Source: an uncultured Desulfuromonas sp. (GTDB lineage Bacteria; Desulfobacterota; Desulfuromonadia; Desulfuromonadales; Desulfuromonadaceae). Taken from it: 64,000 bases of DNA. The position numbers and the translations under genes are program-made. The notes below the pieces were generated by a model. It was not told where the DNA came from. It did not search any database and was given only the letters and a program-made list of their open reading frames with translations. Shown piece by piece: positions 35,152 to 44,729 of the stretch. The first letter of the stretch is position 1; each line of letters opens with the position of its first letter. The stretch is from the NCBI RefSeq assembly GCF_963678835.1, contig NZ_OY787469.1, forward strand, positions 620,001 to 684,000, in the 5' to 3' direction.

Positions 35152-35213
35152 TTTTTGTGACAATTTCACTGAGAAGTTAATTTTTCAAGTTCGAAGAACA
35201 ACGAAGTAAGTAG

Positions 35214-35552
35214 ATGGAAAAAGAAATTTATCAGGCACTGCTCAATACGCTACAGAGTCCGGTGGTATTCGTTGACAACGACCATATCATCCGCTACCTG
35301 AACAGAGCGGCGCAAGTGCGCTACTATGAGCACCAGGGATTTTCCAACCTGATCGGCAAGTCGCTGTTTGACTGCCACAACAAAAACTCCGAACAGCGGA
35401 TGATCCAGATCCACGCCCGTCTTGTCGCCGGGGAAGATCGGGTTTTGCTGAAGTCCAGCGATACGGAGACGATCAGCGTCGTTGCGGTTCGGGATCATGA
35501 CCGACGCTTGCTCGGCTATTATGAATATTTCGAGTGGCGCACTGACGCCTGA
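35214..35552 (+). CDS. stand-alone PAS-domain protein
   Basis: This 112-residue protein consists essentially of one PAS fold: LNTLQSPVVFVDNDHIIRYL, NLIGKSLFDCHNKNSEQRM near 50, and the final beta-strands SVVAVRDHDRRLLGYYEYFEW. No output domain is present. Cys and His in FDCHNKNS could bind a ligand. Single PAS proteins of this type often serve as redox or small-molecule sensors with a separate partner. It lies between the restriction system and cysS on the plus strand. Its partner is unknown. Confidence 0.8.
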   Translation: MEKEIYQALLNTLQSPVVFVDNDHIIRYLNRAAQVRYYEHQGFSNLIGKSLFDCHNKNSEQRMIQIHARLVAGEDRVLLKSSDTETISVVAVRDHDRRLLGYYEYFEWRTDA

Positions 35553-35629
35553 TTCTGGCGTGGTACTGAAACCGAAAGCTGCGGTATGCCCGCACAAAAT
35601 ATGAACCACCGTCATCCAAGAGAGGAACG

Positions 35630-37075
35630 ATGAGTTTACGCGTTTATAATACCCTCAGTGGCAATAAAGAACTGTTTGAACCCCGTGTGCCCGGTAAGGT
35701 CGGCATGTATGTGTGTGGTGTCACCGTCTATGATTACTGTCATATCGGCCACGCCCGCGCCAATATCGTCTTTGATATTGTCTATCGCTACCTGAAGTAC
35801 AGTGATTACGATGTGACCTACGTGCGCAATTACACCGATGTCGATGATAAGATCATCAACCGCGCCAACGAGCGAGGCATCACCAGCCAGCAGCTGTCTG
35901 AAGAGTTTATCCAGGCGTTTGATGAGGATATGGCGCGACTGGGACTCGATCTGCCGACGGTGCAGCCCAAGGCCACCGAACATATTGACCACATCATTGC
36001 TCTGGTCGAGCGGCTGATTGCCAATGGCAAAGCCTACGCCAGTGACGGCGATGTCTATTTTGCCGTGGAAAGCTTTGACAGTTACCTCAAGCTGAGTAAA
36101 CGCAATCTCGACGAGATGCAGGCTGGGGCACGTATTGCTCCCGGCGAGAAAAAACGCAACCCCATGGACTTTGCTCTGTGGAAAGCGGCCAAGCCAGGAG
36201 AACCGTCCTGGGAGTCACCGTGGGGCAAAGGGCGTCCCGGCTGGCACATTGAGTGCTCGGCCATGGGCATGGAATATCTCGGCGAATCGTTCGATATTCA
36301 CGGCGGCGGCAAAGACCTGGTGTTCCCTCATCATGAAAACGAGATCGCCCAGAGCGAGGCCGCCACCGGCCAGCCGTTTGTCAAATACTGGCTGCACAAC
36401 GGCTTCGTCAATGTCAATCAGGAGAAGATGAGTAAATCGCTGGGCAACTTTTTCACGATCCGCGATATCCTTAAAACTTATGATCCTGAAGTGGTGCGTT
36501 TCTTTATCCTGTCGGCCCACTACCGATCGCCGATTGACTTTTCCGACCAGAACCTTAAAGAAGCGCGTCTAGGTTTGTCCCGTTTTTACGAAGGACTGCA
36601 GGCTGCGGCTGAGGTGTTGGCCGAGTGCCCGCCGAGTGATGTTGAAGCCACAGATGGCGCGGAATTGACGGCTAAATTCCGCGAGGCCATGGACGATGAT
36701 TTCAATACCGCCCAGGCAATTGGCTATCTGTTTGAAGGCATCCGCACCATGAATCGGCTGATGGCCACCAAGAAATTCCGCAAGAAAGCCGACCTGGTTG
36801 CTTCAGTCCGCTCCCTGTACGACACCTTCCTTGAACTGGGTAAGGTGCTGGGGATGTTCGGTTCCGAGCCAAAGGCGTGGTTGAACCAGCAACGCCTGTC
36901 CGCGCTGGCCGATCTGGATATCACCATCGAGGAGATTGACGCGTTGATTGCCGAGCGGCTTCAGGCCCGTCAGGATAAGGATTTTGCCCGTTCTGATGCC
37001 ATTCGCGACGAATTGGCGGAAAAAGGGATCCTGTTGCTGGATGGTGCCGGGGGCACCGACTGGAAGATTAAATAA
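35630..37075 (+). CDS. cysS: cysteinyl-tRNA synthetase
   Basis: This 481-residue class I synthetase has a zinc/HIGH block [20 protein letters not shown] near 27, [24 protein letters not shown] with zinc ligands Cys and His near 205-235, and [15 protein letters not shown] near 267. A C-terminal DALR region ([20 protein letters not shown]) follows. It charges tRNA-Cys. GAGAGGAAC precedes the ATG. It marks the return to normal core composition after the restriction cassette. Confidence 0.96.
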   Translation: MSLRVYNTLSGNKELFEPRVPGKVGMYVCGVTVYDYCHIGHARANIVFDIVYRYLKYSDYDVTYVRNYTDVDDKIINRANERGITSQQLSEEFIQAFDEDMARLGLDLPTVQPKATEHIDHIIALVERLIANGKAYASDGDVYFAVESFDSYLKLSKRNLDEMQAGARIAPGEKKRNPMDFALWKAAKPGEPSWESPWGKGRPGWHIECSAMGMEYLGESFDIHGGGKDLVFPHHENEIAQSEAATGQPFVKYWLHNGFVNVNQEKMSKSLGNFFTIRDILKTYDPEVVRFFILSAHYRSPIDFSDQNLKEARLGLSRFYEGLQAAAEVLAECPPSDVEATDGAELTAKFREAMDDDFNTAQAIGYLFEGIRTMNRLMATKKFRKKADLVASVRSLYDTFLELGKVLGMFGSEPKAWLNQQRLSALADLDITIEEIDALIAERLQARQDKDFARSDAIRDELAEKGILLLDGAGGTDWKIK

Positions 37076-37100
37076 TAGAGAGTTAGTTTATCGCCTTAAT

Positions 37101-37795
37101 TCTTCCGTTTAACAGCACTGAACGCAATGAATGTCAGCGCGGTGTAAGAGAATGGAGCGAGGGAACCCGATAGGGTGCAATGACGGATGTCGTGCTCCCC
37201 TTTTATCGACGCAAAGGGGAGCAACGTGTGGGCGCGGAAGCCTACGTCATGTGGGGGCCACCATCGCGAATAGATGATGTTCGCCAGAGCAATCCGTTCC
37301 GAATGACGAACCATTGAAGATCAAGACCAAAGTCAAAGTCGCCGGGTCTCGGCCCGGCGGGCGATATCCTTTTGACTGGACGCTCAAAAGGATGCAAAAA
37401 CCGGCTGGACTTCTCCTGAACCTGAATTCACCGACAGTGAATCGTTTTCCGTCATACGTCACAGGTCCAGCTCGTCGCCCTTCAGGTCGACGAATCGTGC
37501 ACATCAGAAATTCTGGCGTAAAACCTTGATAAGGTTTTGCCGCTGTCCCGAATGGCGCTAGCTTAAAGGGAAAAAGCAGCAAAAACGGGACGGTCCCCGC
37601 ACGGGGGCTGTCCCAGGCTTTTGCGGTGCAAACCACCAGCGTTCCATAGCCCGCAAACATCTGGGACAGCCCCAGATAGGGCTTGGGACAGTCCCGAGTT
37701 TGCTACGAAAGTGCTTAAACTAGCGCCATTCGCCGCTCTCCCTATTTTTTTCGTGGCACCGATTAAGCGGGTGGGCAATGCTCACCCTTTCCGAG
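37101..37795. repeat. solo copy of the ~575-bp non-coding repeat family
   Basis: This stretch (in the 904-bp gap 37076-37979) matches the tandem units at 46870-49034. It shares a TTCCGTTTAACAGCACTGAA-type start, GTAAGAGAATGGAGCGAGGG, the hairpin CCCCTTTT-TCGACG-CAAAGGGG, GGGCGCGGAAGCC, a short hexamer tract (GATCAAGACCAAAGTCAAAG), the GCCGGGTCTCGGCCCGGC hairpin, and ATCCTTTTGACTGGACGCTC pairing with TCAAAAGGAT. The right part is interrupted by a MITE-like insertion (37550-37731), after which the unit resumes with CGTGGCACCGATTAAGCGGG. No coding gene is credible here. From 37796 to 37979 nothing is recognised. Confidence 0.8.
37550..37731. mobile_element. MITE-like 182-bp insertion with terminal inverted repeats
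   Basis: Ends are GAATGGCGCTAGCTTAA (37550-37566) and TTAAACTAGCGCCATTC (37715-37731), inverted repeats with one mismatch in 17. Flanks are GCCGCTGTCCC (37539-37549) and GCCGCTCTCCC (37732-37742), an 11-bp near-perfect target duplication. The interior has no gene but several GGGACAG/CTGTCCC palindromic blocks. It lies within the solo repeat; the tandem copies lack it, which shows the empty site. Confidence 0.75.
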
Positions 37796-37979
37796 TCTGT
37801 TATCTCGCGCCTCAGTCTGCCTATCGTTAAGCACTATTTTTCAAAAATATGAGCTAAGTCCTTTTGCTGTCGTCCTTTTTGCTGGAAAACGGGAAACTTT
37901 GTGATATAGTTCTATCGTTAAACGTGTTGTTTTTACGTCACAAAGCAATCCTCGGTGTCATTTCGGGGAGGAGTGATTT

Positions 37980-38825
37980 ATGGCTACACCCATTACCACC
38001 TCAGACTCTCAAGCTCTTCAAGTTGCCGCTTACATGGCATCCGCTCGTCAAGGCGGCATGACCGCCCAAGCAACCAATTTTGGTGAAAAGGAGGCTGCGC
38101 CTGTTGAAACCGGAGCGTCTACGCTCAATGTGGTCGATACGGTACAGATCAGTGAAGAGGGGATGCAGGCCTCCATGGCTGGACAGCAGGAGGGCAATGC
38201 GCAACCCGGTGTTGTTGACCCTCAGGCGTCTCAATCAAGTGGCGAGGAGAGGTCTACTGTTGCTGAAGAGCAGGCTGAACCGGTTGAAGAGATGGACGAG
38301 GGCCGGGAATCGGCTGAATCCGATGGATCGGAAGAGGACAGTGAAACCTCGACAGCACGTCTGTCCGAAGAGGAGCAACAGGAAGTTCAGCAACTGAGCC
38401 AACGCGACCGTGAGGTGCAGGTTCATGAAGCTGCTCATGCTGCGGTTGGTGGCCCTTATACCGGCGCACCGTCATTGAGTTATGAAACGGGCCCGGATGG
38501 CAAGCGCTATGCCGTGTCCGGTGAAGTCAATGTTGATCTGAGTGAAGTGCCCGGTGATCCTCAAGCAACCATGGAAAAAGCCGATGTGATACGCGCTGCC
38601 GCTTTGGCTCCGGCCCAACCCTCATCACAGGACCGCAACGTCGCCGCCCAGGCCAGCCGCATGCGTGCTCAGGCCCAGGCTGAGTTGATGGCCGAGCAGT
38701 CAGCGCAGGGCAGTGCCATGGTTGCGCGCTCTGCTGCGGCTTCCGCCATGTCACCGAGTGCATCCATGGACAGTGAGGATCAAGGGCGGACTCTCTCCAG
38801 TCAATTTGGCGGAGCGGTTGCCTGA
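37980..38825 (+). CDS. SprA-related putative metalloprotease family protein
   Basis: This 281-residue protein has a low-complexity N-terminal 140 residues rich in Gln, Glu and Ser. The conserved part contains QLSQRDREVQVHEAAHAAVG with a zincin-like HEAAH at about residue 147, then SYETGPDGKRYAVSGEVNVD and EKADVIRAAALAPAQPSSQD. This is the SprA-related (catalase-like in some annotations) family known in many Gram-negative bacteria. GGGGAGGAG precedes the start. No signal peptide. Role and substrate are unknown; protease activity is inferred only from the HExxH-like motif. Confidence 0.8.
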   Translation: MATPITTSDSQALQVAAYMASARQGGMTAQATNFGEKEAAPVETGASTLNVVDTVQISEEGMQASMAGQQEGNAQPGVVDPQASQSSGEERSTVAEEQAEPVEEMDEGRESAESDGSEEDSETSTARLSEEEQQEVQQLSQRDREVQVHEAAHAAVGGPYTGAPSLSYETGPDGKRYAVSGEVNVDLSEVPGDPQATMEKADVIRAAALAPAQPSSQDRNVAAQASRMRAQAQAELMAEQSAQGSAMVARSAAASAMSPSASMDSEDQGRTLSSQFGGAVA

Positions 38826-38854
38826 TCGGTCGGCTCATCAAATAAATGGTATCG

Positions 38855-38887
38855 CGGGATGTTCTTTTTAAGAATGTCCCGTTTTTT
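38855..38887 (+). terminator. rho-independent terminator after the SprA-related gene
   Basis: A 10-bp stem with G-T pairing (CGGGATGTTC 38855-38864 with GAATGTCCCG 38872-38881) is followed by six T residues. Confidence 0.85.
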
Positions 38888-39002
38888 GTTGGCAGGAAAT
38901 TGTGTCACTGGTTCGGTCGTGCTCTTGGTCAGCCTGACTGAGTCGTGCTATGGTTCCTGTTTGCAGGTTAAGTCTTTCCCGGTTTAGTTCAGAGAGATAC
39001 CC

Positions 39003-40994
39003 ATGGCCAAATTTACGTTAAAATCCGTCTATCAGCCCGCTGGTGATCAGCCCAAAGCGATTGAAGAGTTGGTGGAGGGGATCGAAGATGGTGCCCCGCA
39101 TCAGGTTCTGCTCGGTGTTACCGGGAGTGGTAAAACCTTTACCATGGCCAATGTCGTCGAGCGGGTGCAGCGTCCCACGCTGGTCCTGGCCCACAACAAA
39201 ACCCTCGCTGCCCAGTTGTATGGCGAGTTTCGCGAGCTGTTTCCAAATAACGCCGTTGAATATTTCGTCTCCTATTACGACTATTATCAGCCCGAAGCCT
39301 ATGTGGCGAGCACCGACACCTTTATTGAAAAGGATTCTTCCATCAATGAGGAGATCGACAAGCTGCGTCACAGCGCTACACGCAGCTTGCTCACCCGCCG
39401 CGATGTGCTGATTGTTGCTTCTGTCTCGTGCATCTATGGCCTCGGTTCGCCGGAAGCCTATTTCGGCATGTTGGTCGGGCTGGAAGTGGGGATGGAGCTG
39501 GAACGCAACAGTTTGCTGAAAAAGCTGGTTGAGATTCAGTATCAGCGCAATGATGCCGATTTCCACCGTGGCACCTTCCGGGTGCGCGGTGACAGCGTGG
39601 AAATCTTCCCGGCCTATGAGGAAGACCTGGCGCTGCGCATTGAATTCTTTGGTGATGAAATTGATGCCATCAGTGAGATTGATCCGTTGCGCGGTACAGT
39701 CATCGACAAGTTAAATAAAACCAGCATTTTCCCAGCCAGTCACTATGTGGCTACCCGGCCGACTCTGGAACGAGCCATCAAGCAGATTCAAGATGAACTC
39801 CAGCAGCGCATCAGCTATTTTCGTGACCGCAATCAATTGATTGAGGCCCAGCGTATCGAACAGCGCACCATGTTCGATATTGAGGTGATGGAGGAGATGG
39901 GCTATTGCCAGGGCATTGAAAATTACTCACGCTATATGGATGGGCGTGGCGAAGGGGAGCCGCCGGCGACATTGTTTGATTATTTCCCCGACGATGCGCT
40001 GCTGTTTATCGATGAGAGCCATGTCAGCGTGTCGCAGGTGGGTGCCATGTACCGTGGTGATCGCTCGCGCAAAGAGAATCTGGTTGGTTACGGGTTCCGT
40101 TTACCGTCGGCGCTGGATAACCGGCCGCTCAAATTTGAAGAATTCGAGTCGAAGAATCTGCAGACCGTCTACGTCTCGGCGACTCCAGCCGATTACGAGC
40201 TGGAAAAAGCCCAGGGCGTGGTCGTCGAGCAGATCGTCCGGCCCACCGGACTGGTCGATCCGCCGATTGAGATTCGTCCGGCGCAGCAACAGGTGGATGA
40301 TTTGGTGGAGCAGATTCGTGGCACCATCGCTACCCAGGCGCGTATCCTGGTGACCACGCTGACCAAGCGCATGGCTGAGGATCTGACCGGCTATCTTGAA
40401 GAGATCGGTATCCGTGTCCGTTACCTGCATTCCGATATTGACACCGTCGAGCGGATGGAAATCATTCGCGGTCTGCGCCAGGGCGATTTTGATGTGCTGA
40501 TTGGTATCAACTTGTTGCGTGAGGGACTCGATATTCCCGAGGTCGGTCTAGTGACGATTCTCGATGCCGATAAGGAGGGCTTTTTGCGCAGTGAGCGCTC
40601 GTTGATCCAGACCTGTGGTCGCGCGGCACGCAATGTTGATGGTCGGGTGATCATGTACGCCGACCGTATCACGCGCTCCATGCAGGCGTGTCTCGATGAA
40701 ACCGAGCGCCGCCGCCAGCAGCAGTTGGCGTACAACGCCGAGCACGGCATTGTGCCGAAGTCGGTATCGAAATCGATGCGCACCATCCTTGAAGATCTCA
40801 AAGGGGTCAGCGCAGAGGTCGCTCAGGTGGCCGAAGAGCTGGCAGACTGGCACAGCCCGGCAGCGTTACGCAAGAAAATCAACGCCGTCCGCAAAGAGAT
40901 GCTTGCTGCCGCCGCTGAACTGAATTTTGAGCAGGCTGCAGAACTGCGGGATCAATTGTTGAAGCTGGAAAAACAGGAATTGGGATTATCCTAA
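39003..40994 (+). CDS. uvrB: excinuclease ABC subunit B
   Basis: This 663-residue damage-verification helicase of nucleotide-excision repair has Walker [15 protein letters not shown] (about 38), the beta-hairpin region [11 protein letters not shown] (about 92-102), [13 protein letters not shown], and helicase motifs V-VI ([22 protein letters not shown]). The C-terminal UVR domain ([20 protein letters not shown] to LEKQE) binds UvrC. Length and order are canonical. AGAGAG precedes ATG. The next gene starts 18 bp later on the same strand. Confidence 0.97.
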   Translation: MAKFTLKSVYQPAGDQPKAIEELVEGIEDGAPHQVLLGVTGSGKTFTMANVVERVQRPTLVLAHNKTLAAQLYGEFRELFPNNAVEYFVSYYDYYQPEAYVASTDTFIEKDSSINEEIDKLRHSATRSLLTRRDVLIVASVSCIYGLGSPEAYFGMLVGLEVGMELERNSLLKKLVEIQYQRNDADFHRGTFRVRGDSVEIFPAYEEDLALRIEFFGDEIDAISEIDPLRGTVIDKLNKTSIFPASHYVATRPTLERAIKQIQDELQQRISYFRDRNQLIEAQRIEQRTMFDIEVMEEMGYCQGIENYSRYMDGRGEGEPPATLFDYFPDDALLFIDESHVSVSQVGAMYRGDRSRKENLVGYGFRLPSALDNRPLKFEEFESKNLQTVYVSATPADYELEKAQGVVVEQIVRPTGLVDPPIEIRPAQQQVDDLVEQIRGTIATQARILVTTLTKRMAEDLTGYLEEIGIRVRYLHSDIDTVERMEIIRGLRQGDFDVLIGINLLREGLDIPEVGLVTILDADKEGFLRSERSLIQTCGRAARNVDGRVIMYADRITRSMQACLDETERRRQQQLAYNAEHGIVPKSVSKSMRTILEDLKGVSAEVAQVAEELADWHSPAALRKKINAVRKEMLAAAAELNFEQAAELRDQLLKLEKQELGLS

Positions 40995-41012
40995 AATAAA
41001 AAAGGAAAAGAG

Positions 41013-41888
41013 ATGGCAAATTACGGATTTATCGGTAGCGGCCTGATGGGCAACCCCATGGCCATGAACCTGATCAAGGCGGGGCACCAGCTCACGGTGT
41101 ACAACCGCGATGCGAGCAAATGTCAGAACCTGATCGAGGCTGGCGCTACCCAGGTCAGCACCCCGCTGGAAGTTGTTGCTGCTGCGGATGTGACGTTTTG
41201 CATGGTCGCTGATCCCGAGGCGGCTATGGCGGTGTGCTTTTCCCCGCACGGTGTGATCCAAGGGGTTGGCCCCGGTAAAGGATATGTTGATATGTCGACG
41301 GTGGACCCGCAGACGGCTGAAAAGATCGGCATCTCGGTTCAGGCGCGCGGTGGTGAATATCTGGAAGCTCCGGTCTCCGGCACGGTGCAACCGGCACGCG
41401 ATGGCGAACTGATCATCATGACCGCAGGAGATGAGGCGTTGTTGGAGAAAGCTCAACCCGGCTTTGACGCCATGGGCAAAAAGACCGTATTTCTCGGTGA
41501 GATCGGTGCCGCTGCCAGTATGAAACTGACAGTCAACATGATGATGGGCAGCATGATTGCCGCTTTGAGTGAAGGATTGACCCTGGCGCAGGCCAGTGGC
41601 CTGGAGGGGGAAGCCCTGCTCGATGTCCTCAGCGCCGGTGCGTTGGCCTGTCCGATGTTCAAAGGCAAAGGCGCGGCCATGCTGGCAAAAAATTTTACCG
41701 CGAATTTTCCTCTGAAACATTTGCAGAAGGATCTGCGATTGGCGGTACAGCTTGGTGATCACCATCGTGTTCCGTTGGCCAATGCCGCAGCCAGTAACGA
41801 GATGGCCAAACGGGGTTGCCAGATGGGGTTTGCCGACGAAGACATGTGCGCCATGATCAAAACCGTTCAGAGCCCACAGAAGAAGTAA
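41013..41888 (+). CDS. beta-hydroxyacid dehydrogenase (succinic semialdehyde/glyoxylate reductase type)
   Basis: This 291-residue NAD(P)-dependent dehydrogenase has Rossmann motif GFIGSGLMGNPMAMNLIKAG, substrate-binding APVSGTVQPARDGELIIM near 123, catalytic Lys region GAAASMKLTVNMMMGSMIAA near 172, and KHLQKDLRLAVQLGDHHRVP near the C-terminus. This arrangement fits the GLYR/GHBDH subgroup that reduces succinic semialdehyde or glyoxylate, known from Geobacter. Substrate preference is inference from subgroup resemblance. AAAAGGAAAAGAG precedes ATG. Possibly co-transcribed with uvrB. Confidence 0.82.
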   Translation: MANYGFIGSGLMGNPMAMNLIKAGHQLTVYNRDASKCQNLIEAGATQVSTPLEVVAAADVTFCMVADPEAAMAVCFSPHGVIQGVGPGKGYVDMSTVDPQTAEKIGISVQARGGEYLEAPVSGTVQPARDGELIIMTAGDEALLEKAQPGFDAMGKKTVFLGEIGAAASMKLTVNMMMGSMIAALSEGLTLAQASGLEGEALLDVLSAGALACPMFKGKGAAMLAKNFTANFPLKHLQKDLRLAVQLGDHHRVPLANAAASNEMAKRGCQMGFADEDMCAMIKTVQSPQKK

Positions 41889-42077
41889 GGACGGGGTGTG
41901 TTAGAAGTGTGAGCCACGGTTGTTGCACCGACGAGGTTTTGTCAATTTTTGATGTGAACCACGCTTGATGGTGAAGAACAATCACGACAATAGCACAATC
42001 ATACGCAAGTCTAACCTGTTGCTAACCGCTTCCTGACATAGCAAGGATTAAATCGCGCAAAAAGGATGATGGAACCG

Positions 42078-42773
42078 ATGAATAAAAATATTCTGATTGT
42101 TGAAGACGAAGAGGATATTCTCGCCCTGGTTCACTACAACCTGAGTCGCGATGGCTTTGAGGTGACGACGGCAACCACGGGAGAGGATGGCGTTGAACAG
42201 GCCCGTAAAGAACACCCGGATCTGATGATTCTCGACCTGATGTTGCCCGGTATGGACGGCCTGGAGGTGTGTGAGACGCTGAAAAAAGATCGGGAGTTGC
42301 GTGATATTCCGATTGTCATGCTCACGGCCAAAGGCGAAGAGTCTGATATCGTCAAAGGGCTGGAGATGGGCGCAGCGGATTATGTCACCAAACCGTTCAG
42401 TCCCAAGGTGTTGCTGGCAAGGGTCAAAGCGGTACTGCGGCGTTACGAGCAGGGCGATGAGACCGAGCATGTGCCAACCGATGCGGTGATTGAACGCCAT
42501 GGACTGGTGATCCATCCGGGACGTAACGAAGTCCTGGTGGATGGCCGCAGTGTCGATCTGACCTACACCGAATTCAGGGTGCTGCATTTTCTTGCCAGCC
42601 GTCCCGGCTGGGTATTTACCCGGTATCAGATTGTCAACGCCGTGCGCGGGGAAGACTATTCGGTGACGGATCGGGCGGTGGATGTGCAGATTGTCGGCCT
42701 GCGCAGGAAGCTGGGTAATTTCGGTCACTGTATCGAGACCGTTCGCGGTGTCGGCTATCGCTTTAAGGATTAA
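42078..42773 (+). CDS. phoB: PhoB-like OmpR-family response regulator
   Basis: This 231-residue regulator has a receiver domain with acidic pocket VEDEED, phospho-Asp in MILDLMLPGMDG (about 53), Thr in VMLTAKGEE and Lys in VTKPFSPK. A winged-helix DNA-binding domain (LTYTEFRVLHFLASRPGWVF, ETVRGVGYRFKD) follows. ATG at 42078 is preferred to 42066 for ribosome-site spacing (GGAA/AAGGA). The VMLTAKGEE-type receiver and coupling to a PAS-HAMP kinase suggest PhoB, but no pst or phoU genes are in the window, so other OmpR regulators remain possible. Confidence 0.83.
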   Translation: MNKNILIVEDEEDILALVHYNLSRDGFEVTTATTGEDGVEQARKEHPDLMILDLMLPGMDGLEVCETLKKDRELRDIPIVMLTAKGEESDIVKGLEMGAADYVTKPFSPKVLLARVKAVLRRYEQGDETEHVPTDAVIERHGLVIHPGRNEVLVDGRSVDLTYTEFRVLHFLASRPGWVFTRYQIVNAVRGEDYSVTDRAVDVQIVGLRRKLGNFGHCIETVRGVGYRFKD

Positions 42774-42781
42774 TCACTTTC

Positions 42782-44569
42782 ATGGAAAAAATGCGTTCAC
42801 GGCGACTGCTGTGGCAGATCTATCCGGTGCTTGTTCTCGCCATTATTCTGGCGGTGGTGGCAATTGGCTGGTATTTCTCCACGGTTCTCAAACAATTTCA
42901 TGATCAGGACAGTGTTGAATCGCTGCGTGCCCGTGCGGAACTGATTGCTCTGCAGATCAGGGAACATCTTGAGCCCTCCCAGCAGGAGTTTATCAACGAC
43001 CTGTGCCGTCAGGCCGGTGTGCGTACCGAGACGCGTATCACCATTATTCTGCCCAGCGGTGAGGTGCTTGGCGATACCCGCGAAGATCCGAAACGGATGG
43101 AGAATCACGGCAGCCGCCCCGAAGTTCTGGCGGCCCTGGAAGGGGGAGTCGGCAAGTCGCAACGTTTTAGCCGGACCTTGCAAAAAGATATGATGTATCT
43201 GGCTGTGCCGGTAATCGCCGACAGTCGCATCAGCGGAGTGGTGCGCACCGCCATGGCCGTCGATGAAGTTAATTCCCGTCTTGTCGCGTTACGTAAGCAA
43301 TTGGCGGTTGGAGGTGTCGTCGCCATTGTCCTGGTCTCCATCCTCAGTTTGTTTATCTCCCGACGGATTACCCGACCTCTTGAACAGATTAAGCAAGAAG
43401 CGGAGCGCTATGCTTCCGGCCAGCTGGATCATCGGTTGCGTATCAGTGGTTCAAGTGAAATCGTCGCTTTGGGACAAACTATGAATGAAATGGCTGCACA
43501 GCTCAACGAACGGATTTCCACCATTGACAAGCAGCGCCGCGAACAGGATGCGGTTCTCAGCAGTATGGTGGAAGGGGTCATCGCCATTGATTCACGCCAA
43601 AATGTTTTGCGCATGAATCCAGCGGCGGCTCATCTGCTCGAAATTGATCCCGACAACGTCGTCGGACGTCCGGTTCAAGAAGTGGTGCGTAAAGCAGAAC
43701 TGCTTTCGTTTATTACCGCCGCCATGGATAGCGAACGTACCATCGAAAAAGATGTCCTGCTGTTTCGCGGCGAAGAAGAGCTGTGTCTTCAAGCTCATGG
43801 CACGATGTTGCGCGGCATGGGCGAAGAGAGTATCGGTGCCCTGGTGGTGTTTAACGATCTGACGCGTCAGCGCCGTCTGGAAACCATGCGCCGTGATTTT
43901 GTCGCCAATGTGTCCCACGAGCTGAAAACACCTATTACCGCCATCAAGGGATTTGTCGAAACCCTGCTCGATGGTGCTCTGGATAGCCGCGATGAGTCGG
44001 AGCAGTTTCTCAAGATTGTCGAACGGCAGGTGGAACGACTCAGTGTGATCATCGAAGACCTGATGAGTTTGTCGCGTATCGAGCAGGGCGAAGAACACGA
44101 GCGCTTTGATCTCGAACCGGAGAAATTGGCCGAAGTGATCTCCGAGTCGGTCAACGATTGTACCGTGCTGGCGGAAGGTCTCGGCATCACCCTCAAACAG
44201 GAACTGGATCATGATCTCACGTCGCCACTCAACGCACCGTTGCTGGAACAGGCGCTGACCAATCTGCTTGAAAACGCCATCAAATACAGTTCCACCGACA
44301 GCACGGTCACCATCCGCTGTTATGAGGAAGATGGCCGGGCGATCGTTCGCGTGTGTGATGAGGGCTGCGGGATTGAGGCCGAGCATCTGCCGCGCCTGTT
44401 TGAACGGTTTTACCGGGTCGACAAGGCACGCAGCCGTCAGGCCGGTGGCAGCGGGCTGGGCTTGGCCATTGTCAAGCATATTGTTCAGATCCACCATGGT
44501 CGGGTTGAGGTGGAAAGTACCCCCGGCAAGGGCAGTGATTTTATCGTCAGTTTGCCGCTGGTTTCCTGA
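42782..44569 (+). CDS. phoR: PhoR-like membrane histidine kinase
   Basis: This 595-residue kinase has an N-terminal transmembrane helix (about 9-33), an extracytoplasmic domain of about 140 residues, and a second helix (about 178-197). It then has HAMP (RRITRPLEQIKQEAERYASG), a PAS domain (SSMVEGVIAIDSRQNVLRMN), HisKA with FVANVSHELKTPITAIKGFV, and HATPase (LLENAIKYSS, VCDEGCGIEAEHLPRLFERF, GSGLGLAIVKHIV). It lies 8 bp after the regulator. The PhoR-type order TM-sensor-TM-HAMP-PAS-kinase is canonical. A terminator follows. Confidence 0.87.
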   Translation: MEKMRSRRLLWQIYPVLVLAIILAVVAIGWYFSTVLKQFHDQDSVESLRARAELIALQIREHLEPSQQEFINDLCRQAGVRTETRITIILPSGEVLGDTREDPKRMENHGSRPEVLAALEGGVGKSQRFSRTLQKDMMYLAVPVIADSRISGVVRTAMAVDEVNSRLVALRKQLAVGGVVAIVLVSILSLFISRRITRPLEQIKQEAERYASGQLDHRLRISGSSEIVALGQTMNEMAAQLNERISTIDKQRREQDAVLSSMVEGVIAIDSRQNVLRMNPAAAHLLEIDPDNVVGRPVQEVVRKAELLSFITAAMDSERTIEKDVLLFRGEEELCLQAHGTMLRGMGEESIGALVVFNDLTRQRRLETMRRDFVANVSHELKTPITAIKGFVETLLDGALDSRDESEQFLKIVERQVERLSVIIEDLMSLSRIEQGEEHERFDLEPEKLAEVISESVNDCTVLAEGLGITLKQELDHDLTSPLNAPLLEQALTNLLENAIKYSSTDSTVTIRCYEEDGRAIVRVCDEGCGIEAEHLPRLFERFYRVDKARSRQAGGSGLGLAIVKHIVQIHHGRVEVESTPGKGSDFIVSLPLVS

Positions 44570-44593
44570 TCCTGCTCGTCGGTAAAAGAATAC

Positions 44594-44633
44594 GAGCCAC
44601 AGTGTGTCCTTCGCGGATACCTGTGGCTCTTTT
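44594..44633 (+). terminator. rho-independent terminator after phoR
   Basis: GAGCCACAG (44594-44602) pairs with CTGTGGCTC (44621-44629), with partial inner pairing, and is followed by TTTT. Confidence 0.85.
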
Positions 44634-44729
44634 CGTTGCCATGTGTTCGAAAACGGTTGACCCGCCTTTTTTTGCTCGGCATCATTGATATGCTGTAAAC
44701 AGCATTGCCTCTCTCGCAAAAGGAGCACT

